Of a stretch of DNA of 64,000 nucleotides, positions 47,521-58,833 are shown piece after piece (positions within the stretch are counted from its first letter, which is position 1; each line of letters opens with the position of its first letter). Location of the stretch: assembly GCA_013398055.1 (NCBI GenBank), contig VZRS01000224.1, positions 248,001-312,000 on the forward strand, read 5' to 3'. The DNA comes from Ifrita kowaldi. Lineage: Eukaryota; Chordata; Aves; Passeriformes; Cinclosomatidae. Position numbers and translations under genes: made by a program. A model generated the notes under the pieces. The model did not search any database. It worked only from the letters and a program-made list of their open reading frames with translations, and was not told the origin of the DNA.

Positions 47521-47645
47521 GAGCTGCATTGAAAGCAGCATGGCCAGGAGGGTGAGGGAGTTGATTCTGCCCCTCTAATCTGCTCTTGTGAAATCCCACC
47601 TGGAGTACTGTGTCCAGCCCTGGGGCCCCCAGCATGGACCTTTGG
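47521..47645 (+). mobile_element. CR1 LINE internal (pol) fragment
   Basis: On the plus strand, 'gaaagcagcatggccaggag', a stretch like 'ctctgctcttgtgaaatccc' and 'acctggagtactgtgtccag' match the CR1 pol region that precedes the C-terminal domain. It has no 3' terminus, so both ends are truncated. Confidence 0.8.
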
Positions 47646-50600
47646 AACACTTCCCACCCTCCTGATTGCTAAAGCAGAGCCCAGGGAGGGAGGTGATCTC
47701 CACACAGGGAAGTGCAGAATCTGTTCCAGTAATCCCTACTGGGCAGAGGAAAGTAGCGACCTTACTTTAAAGCTTACATTTTTATGTAAACACTGAATGA
47801 TGTGGCTTTTACTTCAGGGAATTGATATGGGCTGAGAAAATTGTAGAAAGGTGAGATGTGGTATTTTTTACTGGTATTTTTTCTGTCCTGCAGAGCCTGT
47901 GTTGTCTTTCATAAACAGGTGAGGAAGTGTCTGTGGTTGTGAACATGTTCTTCCTTTTTTGTTCTTGGAAATCCACTCTCAATTAGTCCGGGACATTAGA
48001 TAGACTGATGCTAATGAAATAAAAGGTTTTATTAGGTTACACAACGGTATGCAGTGACTTAGGGGACAAAGTCAAATATTTACTCAGGCTAACTTCAGGG
48101 AAGAAAACAGCTAAAGAGATCACAAGTGAAACAGCTGAAAATAAAAGCTGCATCTGTCAGGTAGATTAGTAAATTAATTAGGGGGATAAATAATGTAACA
48201 GTGTTACATGGAGAGCAATTGATTTCTTTTCTACCTCTCTATTGCAAGCCTTTGCAGTTACCTCCAAACACCCGCTACATTATTAGACTTTGGATCAACT
48301 CTGCAAAGCTCTTCAGCATATGATTAAGACCAAGTGACTTCGTGGGAATGTAAACATGTACTTAACTTGAAGTCCAGTAGGTGCCTGAGGCCCAAAGACA
48401 CCTCCTGAGCACAGGACTTGGTGCTCAGAGCGATGCTCTTCTGATCAGGTCAAGAAAAATTGCTTCAGAAGAGATTAACTGTGCTGTGGAATTTCTTATC
48501 TCCCCCCACAGACACCACAGTGGTCACCAGCTTGGAGACAGCTATCTGCAAACTGGAAGCTGGGTTTGTTTGGGCTGGCATAGCTTTAATTAACTAGAGA
48601 TCCCAGTACAACCTAAGATACTCTTAAATGCCACAATCACAGCAGAAGCAAAATAATTTGATGGGCACTTGACCAGCCAGGTACATACACACACTCTTGT
48701 CTGTGTTTTTCTGGACAGAATGTGTAGGCTGCAGCCTTTCCTAGATATTTTTGAGCAATATCCTTCTCAGCATGTCTGGGATGTCATGAGACCTAAGCTC
48801 TGCAAGTGCCAGCCTGGAGCCCAGCTCATGAGCAGCCTGCTGCTCCACACTCCTCATTCAACAGGTGCTTACACTGACTGCAGCCACAGCAACGGGACTT
48901 TGTACAGCAAAAATGAGGCTGACACCCTCTAAATACATCTGTCTCCTCCATCTGAAAAACTCAACAGCCAGTGCAAACCCCAAAGTCCTGAGTAGACATG
49001 ACTTTACGTGATTTAGTAGGCATCATTTCTCCCATCCCCTGAAGTCGTATTTTCTTACCAGGTAAGTACACACTTCTGAGAAAGGAGAATGGACCAGCAC
49101 CAGCACTTCTGAGATTGATTTTATTCATTTTATGAATGCAGAAATTCAGTGGATTTAGAATGTGCAGTTTGGGTACTGAGATTTACAGAAGCAGAAAGCT
49201 TTTAGGTTCCCAAGTACACTTACCCTGGATGCATTTTCTGTAGTCATGATGTTCTTGGTCTAGAAAAGTTTCTGCAAGTGTTGCCTAAGTGGAAACCAGA
49301 ATCAGCTCAGAGCTCTGTTGCAGATGACTGAAGTGGGTGGAGTGGCAGAAGGGGAAGTATGGGACTGCCTGATTTTTTCATAGTTTATTTTTCCGCTGAG
49401 TTCCCAAAGCTGTAGAAACTTATGCACACAATTCAGCATACGAGTAATCCTACTGCATGTATATCTTTCAAATTCAGCAGGTGAATTCAAAGGGAGGGGA
49501 CATGTGCATAGGTATGTTCTCGTGACCTCCATCCCACAGGCATGTGAAAGGCTGCAGCTCGTTTGAAGTTTGGTTTCTCAGCAGAGGTACAATCTTGGAA
49601 TAACCTCTAAGAGTGTGCCATCACATCTGAGGTTTTCTGGCTGCAACTGAAGACAGAGAAATAACATTCTTCTGGTCAAGTGCTGAATCCAGCAAATGTG
49701 CTTAGAGGAAAACTCCCAATCCAGCTCTCTCCATGGAGATGACCACTGGCAGACTGAGTTTTTAACAGCCCAGTAGAAAAAAAATCTTTCTTTCTGCATT
49801 TCAGTGTGTTAAAAATACAAGCAAAAATTTGTATATGTATATTGGCCAGTGTCTATTCTTTCAGAGAATCTCCCATTAATCTCAGTTAAAACTAATCTAT
49901 TCACTGCATTTTTGATCCCCTCCTAAAAGGGAAAAGAGACTAATTTAATAATTAATTGTGTAACTTGGATATTCATGCTGCGTGGTGTTAAAAGAGCACA
50001 GAACATGGAAATGCACAGGTACAGTTATTTTCCATTTATCTGTTTTCTAAAACGTACTTTTTAATAGTCCATATATTTAAAGCTTAATCTTCACTTTGTG
50101 TCCTGGTTTCTGCTATGCAAAATGGAAATACATTCAGTGCTGTGAATTTAGATCCACATTTTCATTTGATGCCCATTCTTTCTAGTTTCAAGACATAATA
50201 GAGAACATTTGCAACTTCTTTACGAGTCTCCTATATACACATTGTTATTTTAGAGTCAAGCTGTTAAATACGTTGCTTGTGACTGATTCCTTGTGAAAAG
50301 CCTTAACTGCAGCAATGATCACAAGCAGGTTTTGGTCCAAAAAGCCTGATGGAGAAAGAAAGTAGGAGAAAACAACATGTACAACAGTGTACACTTTGAG
50401 TGCAACAGAGCAAGGGTTGGCTTAAATACTTTAATCAGAAGGTCAAAAGCAATTTGGCTTGGCAGATTGTATCCTGTTGCCTGTAGATCCCAGCTCCTGA
50501 GAACAGGAAACTCTAAAATCACAAGTCAGTAAAGAAGACATTCAGTAGGATCAGAGGAAGTGTGAGGGATGGGAGCAAGGAAAGATAGGGTTTGCAGAAA

Positions 50601-53558
50601 GACATGACATGGAAAATGCTCACCAGAGGCAGAGATTACTTGAGGCAGAAATTAAGATACAAGTGGCCCAGAAAATATGACAGGAAGCTGCTCTAGACTT
50701 TCATGGCAGAGTGAAAAGTCGGAGGAAAGTCTGGCAAGCTCAGATAAAGGTGGTGGTTGTGGCCTGGGCGATGGGGACCGGGACCGTGTGGAGGCTGCTG
50801 GGACACAGGGAAGGAGGGAAAGGTATTTCTGCAGATAGGGGGGCACTTTTTCTCCCACGGTTTCAGAGAGGGAGGGAGAGTGAGCGGCAAGATCAGAGGG
50901 TACTCACTGAGCAATGAAACAGAGAGGAGGAATTAACGGGGAGCTAATGATCATACCGGAGTGAAGGATCCTGCCACGAAGTTAGGAATGGCAGGCAAGA
51001 ATAAAGGCTTTTCAGGTTTCAGGTAATGACAGTTCAGACAGGCCCATCTGTGTCAGAAACATCAATACAGTGTGTTGCAGATGTTCACGTGCCAGGCACA
51101 AACAAACAAAACCCCCTTCATTTAGAAAACACCGGAGTCACCTTTCCATAAGCCTCCAAGCCGCACAGCCGGCACGATCCTTGTTCCCGACTGCAGTGCC
51201 ACAGGCTGTATGATACAGCCTGCAGGTGATGGAGACAGGTGGGCCTGTGCCTGTCCCCTGTCCCTGTGCAGAAGCTGGAGGGACTCTGGAGCTCTGCCAG
51301 TGGGACCCTTCCTGCTTTTGGCACCGGCACTAGAAGTCAGTGAGCTCTGTGGGAAGAGAAAGGGAAGTGAGAAGAACAGATGGAAATTGCCCTGCCTGAG
51401 CTCCAGCAGTCCTGATGCCATTGTTTGCTAGTGGTGTGGAGCTGTTTGCTTGGAGCAGGGGGACAAGCAGAGGAGAGGTTTGCAGAGCAAAGCAGGAAAT
51501 CTGGGTTTCTTTCGTGGTCGTCACCACTGGTGGGGAAGCCACTTAATCTCTGTGCTTCCGTTCCCCCGTTCTGGGTGTTGTAGACACCCGACTGGAGTCA
51601 AGAATAGGCACCGGCCCTGGCGGGGTGGGAGGAGCCTGAACACACCCGTGTGTGAGGAAAGGGCCTCTCTGCTGCATATTCGCATCCGAAACCACAGCTC
51701 TAAATAAGCAGATATTTTATTACTCTGATGCTGGCGGTCCAGTCTGAATCTTCCCGCTGTATTTGTGCCCTGTTATCCGGCTATAAGCTGCAGAAGGATG
51801 GCAAGGAGGAGGCTCCGCTTGGACCCCCTCGGGATGCCCCCCTTGCATCTTCTTGCGGCAGGAGATTAAACATGCTTACCTCCCCTTCTTATTCTGCCTC
51901 TGCAGCAGTGTTGTAGATGGATGCCAGATCTCTGTCCTCATCTGAAACACCATTTAGCAAAGATTATGAGGTAGTAAAGTGGTAAGAATAGCTGTATACT
52001 TAAATACTAAGTGAGGTCTTAAAGCCAGAAAAAACAGCCTAGCATCAAATTATTCAGATGGTAGCTCGGGACTAAAACATGTATATGTGCCTGTGGAGGA
52101 CAATCCCAGGGTTATGTGCACCTACGGGACCACAGTTCTAGCCCTGCCTAAGAGTTGGCCCAAAGTAATTGTAGCTTTAAGGCTTTGCTTACATTTTTGC
52201 TGCTGTTCATGTTTATTGAAAGAAATTACTTCTTCATTTTCCACCTAGGAAGATTGAAGTTTTCACTGAGAGCTGTATCTGATGTCTAAATAATTATTTC
52301 TTGTACATTACAGGCAGAACTGGCTTTCTCCAGCCCCTTACACTGCTGGTTCACCCTACAAAGACATTGTTAAGCTGGTCATGGGGAGTAGAGATGGGGA
52401 ATGGGAGTAGAGGTGGCACAGATGTTTACCCTCACCTAGGTTGTCCTATAAATCCTTAAGATCTTTTACCTAATAGCTGAAGATTTTTTTTATATTATAT
52501 ACCCTTTTCCTATTTTCTTCTCTTCTTCTGCCTTTATCTTTTCTATATCAGAATTATCTGACTCTCTTTAACTTGTCACTTTGACTCCCTTCTTTTGTTG
52601 CTAATGCAGTTTCCCTCTTTTACCTCCCTTCCCTTGTAAAGTCTCGTTGCCTTTGTGCTCTTTTCCAGGAGCATCATCTTCTGTCACAAACTGCAGATTG
52701 TATCTTTTAGCCTTCTCCCACAGTGGCTGATTTTAATCCTTAGTCCTAGTCACTTGTGACTAATTGGATTGCTTTCATAAAGTCATAAGCACTTGCACTG
52801 GGAATTTACCCTGTGGTAATCTGAATTTAAGTAGCTCCACTGTTAGTTGTTACTACTTTCAATCAGTTACTTTTCACTGTGATAATTCAGGTTCAGGGTG
52901 GGTTTTCCTCTAAGTTCTTTATTTTGAAGACCATTAAGGTGTATTCTCCAAAAAAGGGGATTTACTTTTTAGCCTTTTCCTTGGTTTGTTTTTGTTTCTG
53001 GGGGGTTTTTTTTGTTTGTTTGTTTGATTGGTTTGTTTGCTTCTTTTAACAGCCATGAAACCTAGAAGAGAAGGTTTTGAGTTAATTTCCCGCTCTTCCT
53101 GCACCCTGCAGTTGCTCAAGCCCTTTCTCCTGTTACCTATCTCTTGGCTCCTTGCCCCCTGGAGCTACCTGGGATTTCTTTACCACATGGCACTGCGCCA
53201 GGTAGTGCCTTCCCTAAGGCCTCAATATCAAACCTCTAATTGCCCTTAGCACCATGTTCTTCCTGTGCTCACTAGGCTGTAAATTCACTTTTCAGTGGCT
53301 CTTCTATTTCTTGTTCAGTGTTGCTTTTACTCACAGGTATTTTAGAATATTGATGACCTTCTGAGGCTGTCTGTACTTGTTTTGGTGGGGATTTTTATTT
53401 TCTTTTGGTTGGTTGTTTTGTTTTTAATAGATAGACCCTACATCTCACACTGGTAGAAACAGCCACACTGTAAAACCTTGGTGCACCCTTGGATCTCTTG
53501 CAGCTGAGCGTGTGTGTTCTTCACATCTGATGGAGGATAAAGTAGAATGAAAAAAGAT
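47646..53558. other. Intergenic, no gene supported
   Basis: This is unique sequence with alternating AT-rich (48000-48350, 49800-50260) and GC-richer (50640-51900) parts. Open frames in the GC-richer part overlap on both strands and look like composition effects. Confidence 0.7.
52981..53040. repeat. T/G-rich low-complexity tract
   Basis: TTTG units surround a G6 run in the intergenic region. Confidence 0.8.
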
Positions 53559-53905
53559 ATAGGGAATGGCAATTAAAATGATGAGGAGAATGGAGCAAAC
53601 TGTTTATGAAGAAGAAACTGAAAAGGCTGGATCACCTCAATTTGGAGAAGAGAAGGCTGAGGAAGGAGATGACAGAATCTTACAAAACACGAAGGTTATA
53701 GTAAGGGGAATAAAAAGCTATTGTTCACCTGATCCATCAGTAGCAGAAGTGTGGGCACTCAGTGAAATATGAATGAATTTATAACAGAGAGTAGCAAGAA
53801 AAATTTTACACAGCAGTTAGAGGTATTTGGGAACTTGCTGCCACTGAAGGTTGTGGAGATGGACAGTACCACCAGATGCAAAGGGACTGGAGAAAAACGT
53901 CATGA
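53559..53905 (+). mobile_element. Ancient CR1-like LINE fragment
   Basis: On the plus strand the frame from 53566 carries eroded CR1 C-terminal pol signatures: IKMMRRMEQTVYEEETEKAG resembles the R-MI-GLEHL-YEE-LR--G motif. After it come 'aagaggtatttgggaacttg' and 'ctgccactgaaggttgtggag' 3' UTR landmarks of an old subfamily. Frame damage and divergence are heavy. Confidence 0.65.
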
Positions 53906-54819
53906 ACAACAGGTCAATAAACAGGTCCTAAAGAAAAGCACCCAGGATGTACCCTCTAACCTCCATAATCCTACAATTGCTGTGTGGGGCACTACAAGGA
54001 CAGTGGGCCTTGGGTGGTACCAAGAGTAGTGTGCTGTCCCCAGAGATCCAGCACATACAGACTCTGATCTGATCTGATCTGGGAGGGCATTTCCTGCACT
54101 CTCCTGTCTTTCCTGTTTATTGCTAGAGATCATTAAGGAGTAGCACCATGCAGAGAGAAGAAAGTGCAGGAACATGGCCTTTTGGGGTGGAGGAATGTTT
54201 AGAGGCTGGCAGAGTTAACAGGAGTCAGGAAAACTTCAGAGGGCTCGGGTGAGACTGAGACACTGGGATGCTCAGCAGGAGAAGGCAGGGGGAAGGTGTG
54301 ATGGTCAGACTGGAGCCTCACTCCAGCAACTCCAGCAAATGCCAGGGGCAAATGGGTCTTCTTCTACACCAAGCTATCTTGTTAGATAAAAATTGCAAGA
54401 GAGGAAAAACTGATTTGTAGTTTTGCCCTGCTGCAACTCATTGTGGGTTGCAGTGATAATGAAAATAATCCAGAAAGGAAATATGTGGTGTTCCTGCAAA
54501 CTGTTAAGAAATAGACTCGCTGTGTGTTAAACAGAAGGTTTGTTGCACCAAAAGGATACTTGGTGATTAAAGCCAGTTTCTGGTTTTACGCAGCCTTCCT
54601 GTATGGTCTGATGAGGGCTGCTCACCTCCTTTGATGTCGAATTTCTGTCCCTGGAGTGCAGAAAATACAAAGCAGGGAGGAGTGGCTGATACACAGAGGA
54701 CTGTGTTGCTGTCCAGAGGACTGTAGAAATGGGCTGGCAGGAGCATCCAGTTCAGAAAGGAAATGCACAGTCCTGCAGCGGTACTAGCTTGGAGCTGACT
54801 GACTGGAAAGAAGCATGAC
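53906..54819. other. Intergenic spacer between two CR1 fragments
   Basis: It contains a short GATCT tandem. No gene or identifiable transposon was recognised. Confidence 0.6.
54063..54082. repeat. (GATCT) short tandem
   Basis: Three GATCT units lie in a row. Confidence 0.75.
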
Positions 54820-55108
54820 AGAAAGGGACCTGAGAGTCCTGATGGACATCAAGTTGAGCACGAGTCAACAGTGTGTCCTTGGGACAAAAAGGCCGATGTT
54901 ATCCCATGCTGTATTGCAACAAAGTATTCCCAGCAGGATGAGGCAGGTGACTCTTCTCAGCACTGGTGACACCATACCTGAATTGCTGGGTTCAGGTGTG
55001 GGGTCTCTGGTACTAGAGACACGCAGACATACTGGGTTGAGTCCTGGGAAGGACCAGAGAGAGGATAATGAGACTCGAGCAGCTGACACACATGGAGAGG
55101 CTCAATCT
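54820..55108 (+). mobile_element. CR1 LINE internal fragment
   Basis: The plus strand begins 'aaagggacctgagagtcctg' and 'atggacatcaagttgagcac', which is CR1 pol. It continues through a decayed 'cagcactggtgacacc' and ends near 'catggagaggctcaatct'. The reading frame is broken and there is no 3' terminus. Confidence 0.8.
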
Positions 55109-56789
55109 GTAATTTTTAATAAGATCTACTGCCCCTGGTCTGTAGCCTTGTCTACCCAAACTGGGGGCAGTTTGGGACATCAAACAGCCAGGGACCATCC
55201 CTTTGTATCTAGTGCCTGAGAAACATGATTTAATTGAGCATATAATGCTGTTCTATAAGCACTTTTTCCTCTGAAAGGATGTGCTATAATGTCAGAGTAT
55301 GGAAACCCAGTAAATACATCCACTGATGTTATAAGGTGGGAAAATCAATAAGTGAGCAAGAGAAGTGTTTTCCTGTCATGTATAATCAAGCTGTGGGAAG
55401 CACAGAGGTGGCCTGACCCAGCATCTCAACAAGTTTTGAAACACCACTGAGCACGTGCGAGGTGAATATCAGAAGTTCTTCATGGTGAATAAACATTGTG
55501 CAAGACATAATACACTCCATGTTTAGAAAATCTCCATCCCGTAGTGGGACTGGGGGCCTTGTGTGAAGGTGGACCTCTTACCACTCCCCTTCATGAAACC
55601 CTGACCACCCTGCTTGGCCCTTCTCCCAGACAACTGTAAGCAGGAGGGGAATCAGCTCAACTGTAGATCTGGTCCAGGATGCCAGATTTGCAACTCCAGT
55701 TTATTTGCAGCACACAGACCTTAAAACATGTAAGTATATAATTAGTAACCAAAGGATAATCTTTGAAATAACAGATTTCATGTGTAAACCTCTTTCCATT
55801 GTCAGCATTTCTGCATGATTCCTGTTTACCTTTTTCTGGGGAGTAATTTCACAATCAGCTTCAGCTAGTTCATTTTCCAGAAACCCAAACTGAAACTTAA
55901 AATAAAATTGACTTATAAAAAGAACTCCAAAATATGCACAACACAGGAAAAAAAAGGAGGGAAAGGTTTGCCTTGAACCCTGATAAAGAACTGAAGTGTA
56001 ATACTGCCCTGCTCCCTGTTTACCCAGTTCAACAGGCAGCTGTGTTTGGTCCAGCCAAGTGAAAACAGCAGCAAAATGTTCCTGTTTATATTGGGGCTCC
56101 TTTAAATCTGTTTTGGCGGCTGCTTGCTTAGCTCTAATTTATCAAAAACGAGACACCGGGAAAGAGTGGTTCCAGTTGAAAACCTTGAGGCAGGGATTTT
56201 TGCTGGCATCAGTGGTGCTGAGCAAAGTTGTCCAAAAAGCTGTCCAAGGCTCAGCCAGAGCCAGGCATTGCTGATCTCTGCACACCGAATCTGCAGGAAT
56301 TTGGGAGGTTAAAGGCTGGACACAAGCCAGGGGTTGTACAAACAGGACACTCGACTCCTGTTTTGTGGCAGATGCTTGTTTTAGCATCTTTCTCTCCTAC
56401 AGAAATCTTCCCCTCCTACAGAAATCTTCCTCCTGCCCGTGTTACTTAAGACCCACCCAGAGCCAGACTGGTCCCAGCAACAGTCTGGCTCTTGGTGGGC
56501 TCTGGTGAAGTCCTTTCACCACTGGCTTCTTCTGGAGCATTTCTATCCTCTAAAGTTGATGGTGTCTTTTTAAATGCAGTCCCAGCCCTCATGTGGGCAG
56601 GAAAAAAATCAGACAAACAAACCAACAAAACCTCCTCAAATCCTTTTTCCCTACTATTTGGCCTGTCGGAACCTCAGCATTGGAGAAACTGGATACTTCT
56701 CATTTCAGCAAGGGGAGGGGAGGCACTTTTATCACCTTTTCATGTCATGACTGACGATAAATTAGAAAAAAAAAAGAAAAATAAAAGAA
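55109..56789. other. Intergenic, no gene supported
   Basis: This is unique sequence apart from a 19-bp tandem duplication at 56394-56430. The open frames at 56059-56449 overlap on both strands and match nothing I know. Confidence 0.65.
56394..56430. repeat. 19-bp tandem duplication
   Basis: The unit CTCCTACAGAAATCTTCCC occurs twice in succession, the second copy lacking its last base. Confidence 0.85.
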
Positions 56790-56996
56790 GTGTTTCAAGT
56801 TGAGTGAATCCTCTGGAGGTGCTGTAATTTGTCAGATTACATGATGGTCTTCTGAAATTTTTGAAGCATTTTCAGATTAAAGATTTTCTTGGAAACTGAT
56901 GACACTCTCATTTTACCCAAGGTTGTAAAATATAGCCTGAAATGCACTGTGATTGGACAAGAGAGAAAGAGATCCCCACCCCAGGATGTCACTATT

Positions 56997-57192
56997 GAGT
57001 GCACCCTCAGCACATCGGCAGGTGACACCAAGCCAAGNCGAGACGACATGGACCTGTTGGAGCAAGTCCAGAGGAGGGCCATGAAGATGATCAGAGGAAT
57101 GGAGCACCTCTCCTATGGAGAAGGCTGAGAGAATTGGGGTTGATCAGCCCAGAAAAAAGAAGACTTTGGGGGGACCTAATTGTGACCTTTCA
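56997..57192 (+). mobile_element. CR1 LINE segment, probably a misplaced duplicate
   Basis: It begins with the same CR1 sequence as 57401-57441, breaks at N 57038 and continues with pol sequence encoding DMDLLEQVQRRAMKMIRGME and HLSYGE. It stops at N 57193. It likely belongs to the same element as 57401-57978. Confidence 0.8.
57038..57038. other. Assembly gap/ambiguity (single N)
   Basis: This single N sits exactly where the first copy of the 248-bp duplicate stops and unrelated CR1 pol sequence begins. Confidence 0.99.
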
Positions 57193-57193
57193 N
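57193..57193. other. Assembly gap/ambiguity (single N)
   Basis: This single N sits exactly before the second copy of the 248-bp duplicate. Confidence 0.99.
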
Positions 57194-57400
57194 GTGTTTC
57201 AAGTTGAGTGAATCCTCTGGAGGTGCTGTAATTTGTCAGATTACATGATGGTCTTCTGAAATTTTTGAAGCATTTTCAGATTAAAGATTTTCTTGGAAAC
57301 TGATGACACTCTCATTTTACCCAAGGTTGTAAAATATAGCCTGAAATGCACTGTGATTGGACAAGAGAGAAAGAGATCCCCACCCCAGGATGTCACTATT

Positions 57401-57978
57401 GAGTGCACCCTCAGCACATCGGCAGGTGACACCAAGCCAAGTGGTGCAGTTGACACACTGAAGGACAGGATGCCATCCAGAGGGACCTGGACAAGCTCAA
57501 GCATTGGACCCAGGGGAATCTCATGAGGTTCAACAAGGCCAAGTGCAAGGTGCTGCACCTGGGTTGGGGCAACCTCCAGCATCTACAGAGGCNNNNNNNN
57601 ACCTCTCCTATGGAGAAGGCTGAGAGAATTTGGGTTGATTAGCCCAGAAAAAAGAAGACTTTGGGGGGACCTAATTGTGACCTTTCCATACCTGGAGGGA
57701 CCTTACAAGAAAGGAAGGGGACTTTTCACAAGAGCATTTAGTGACAGGACAAGGGGGAATGGTTTAAAACTGAGAGTAGGTTTAGATATTAGGAAAAAAT
57801 TCTTTACTGTGAGGGTGGTGAGGCATTGGAACAGTTTGCTCAGTGAAATCCTGGGTGCCCCATCCCTGGAAGTGTTCAAGACCAGGTTGGATGGAACCTG
57901 TGGCAGGGGGCTTGGAACTAAATGATCTTAAGGTCACTTCCAACTCAGTCCATTCTATGATTCTGTGGCTCTATGATT
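57401..57978 (+). mobile_element. CR1 LINE 3' part, interrupted by an assembly gap
   Basis: The plus strand starts near 'gagtgcaccctcagcacatc' and runs through 'gatgccatccagagggacct' to an 8-N gap at 57593-57600. It then resumes in the pol C-terminus and the complete 3' UTR (57601-57978), ending TCTATGATTCTGTGGCTCTATGATT, the octamer tail. Part of its pol sequence appears instead at 57039-57192. Confidence 0.9.
57593..57600. other. Assembly gap (8 N)
   Basis: Eight Ns interrupt the CR1 element between its pol portion and the repeated segment that starts at 57601. Confidence 0.99.
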
Positions 57979-58791
57979 GTCCTTTAGTCTGCCGTTTATA
58001 GGAGCCAAGACTACATATATTTGTTGGGGTAAAGTTGCTAGCTAACCTTAGCACTTTCAGTCAGTCTGTTTTGTATCTGTGCTGTTCATTCTTGCTGGGA
58101 TAGCCAGGCATGGTTGTGCATAGCATTGTGATTGCTACCTGCATAACCCCTGAGATTTCAGATTATCTGAAGAGCTCTGTGCTCTTGAGATACTGCTCAA
58201 AAATGCAAATATGCACTGTGGGAATGCCCAGAAAAGATGGTTTCCCATCTGACTTCTATTTTTGCAAAGGAAGATAAACATTAAACAGTGGAAAAAACAA
58301 AAACATGATGGGAGTTAAGAGCATGAGGCAACAGGAGAAGATAGAAAAGTTCTTCAGATGAAGGTTTTTGCAAAACAGCAACTACACTTGCCTTGAAAGT
58401 CGCAGACATTGTTTTCATATGACAATAGCTCTCACACAGAGGCCTCGGGCTCAACATAATCTTACAAGGTATTTTTAGACGTGGGTGGCTATTGCTGCTA
58501 TCAGTGTGTCTAACCTCAACTATCCCTTAGTCTGCCAATTCCTTGCTTACCTTTTAAATCTCTCTCCTTGTCCTTCAATAACAGCTCAGATTTCTGAGTC
58601 TTCTGTGTATGAGCAGATTTTCCCCAACTAGAAGAGCGGAGGATTGGTGCAGTCTGTAAAGAAAGTCTGTGAGCTCAAAGCAAGGCTTAGACAACACCAA
58701 TACATATAAACCCAGAGGTGAAAGACAGAAAGTTTGAAGACCATTTAGAAGGCATAGCTATAAAAAGGTGAACAATTCCCTTCCTTCTCAT

Positions 58792-58833
58792 CTTGTCCTT
58801 CTCCTTCTCCTTCTCCTTCTCCTTCTCCTTCTC
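58792..58833. repeat. (CTCCTT)n hexanucleotide microsatellite
   Basis: About six CTCCTT units occur. Translated, they yield the spurious Ser-Phe (plus) or Lys-Glu (minus) repeat peptides seen in open frames here. Confidence 0.9.

Larger units (their letters stand above)
56790..57441 (+). repeat. Direct duplication of 248 bp (56790-57037 and 57194-57441)
   Basis: The two copies lie 404 bp apart and look identical by eye over their full length, including unique non-CR1 sequence. The first ends at N 57038 and the second begins directly after N 57193. A second pair, 57106-57191 and 57601-57686 (offset 495), differs at two bases. This pattern indicates an assembly artefact rather than a biological tandem repeat. 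Confidence 0.9.

Noticed and set aside
54815..55219. 134-codon plus-strand open frame
   Set aside because: It is a decayed CR1 pol fragment in a shifted frame, not a host gene.
57635..57925. 96-codon plus-strand frame with an RTRGNGLKLRVGLDIRKKFF-type sequence
   Set aside because: This is the translated 3' portion of the CR1 element, a common spurious gene model in birds.
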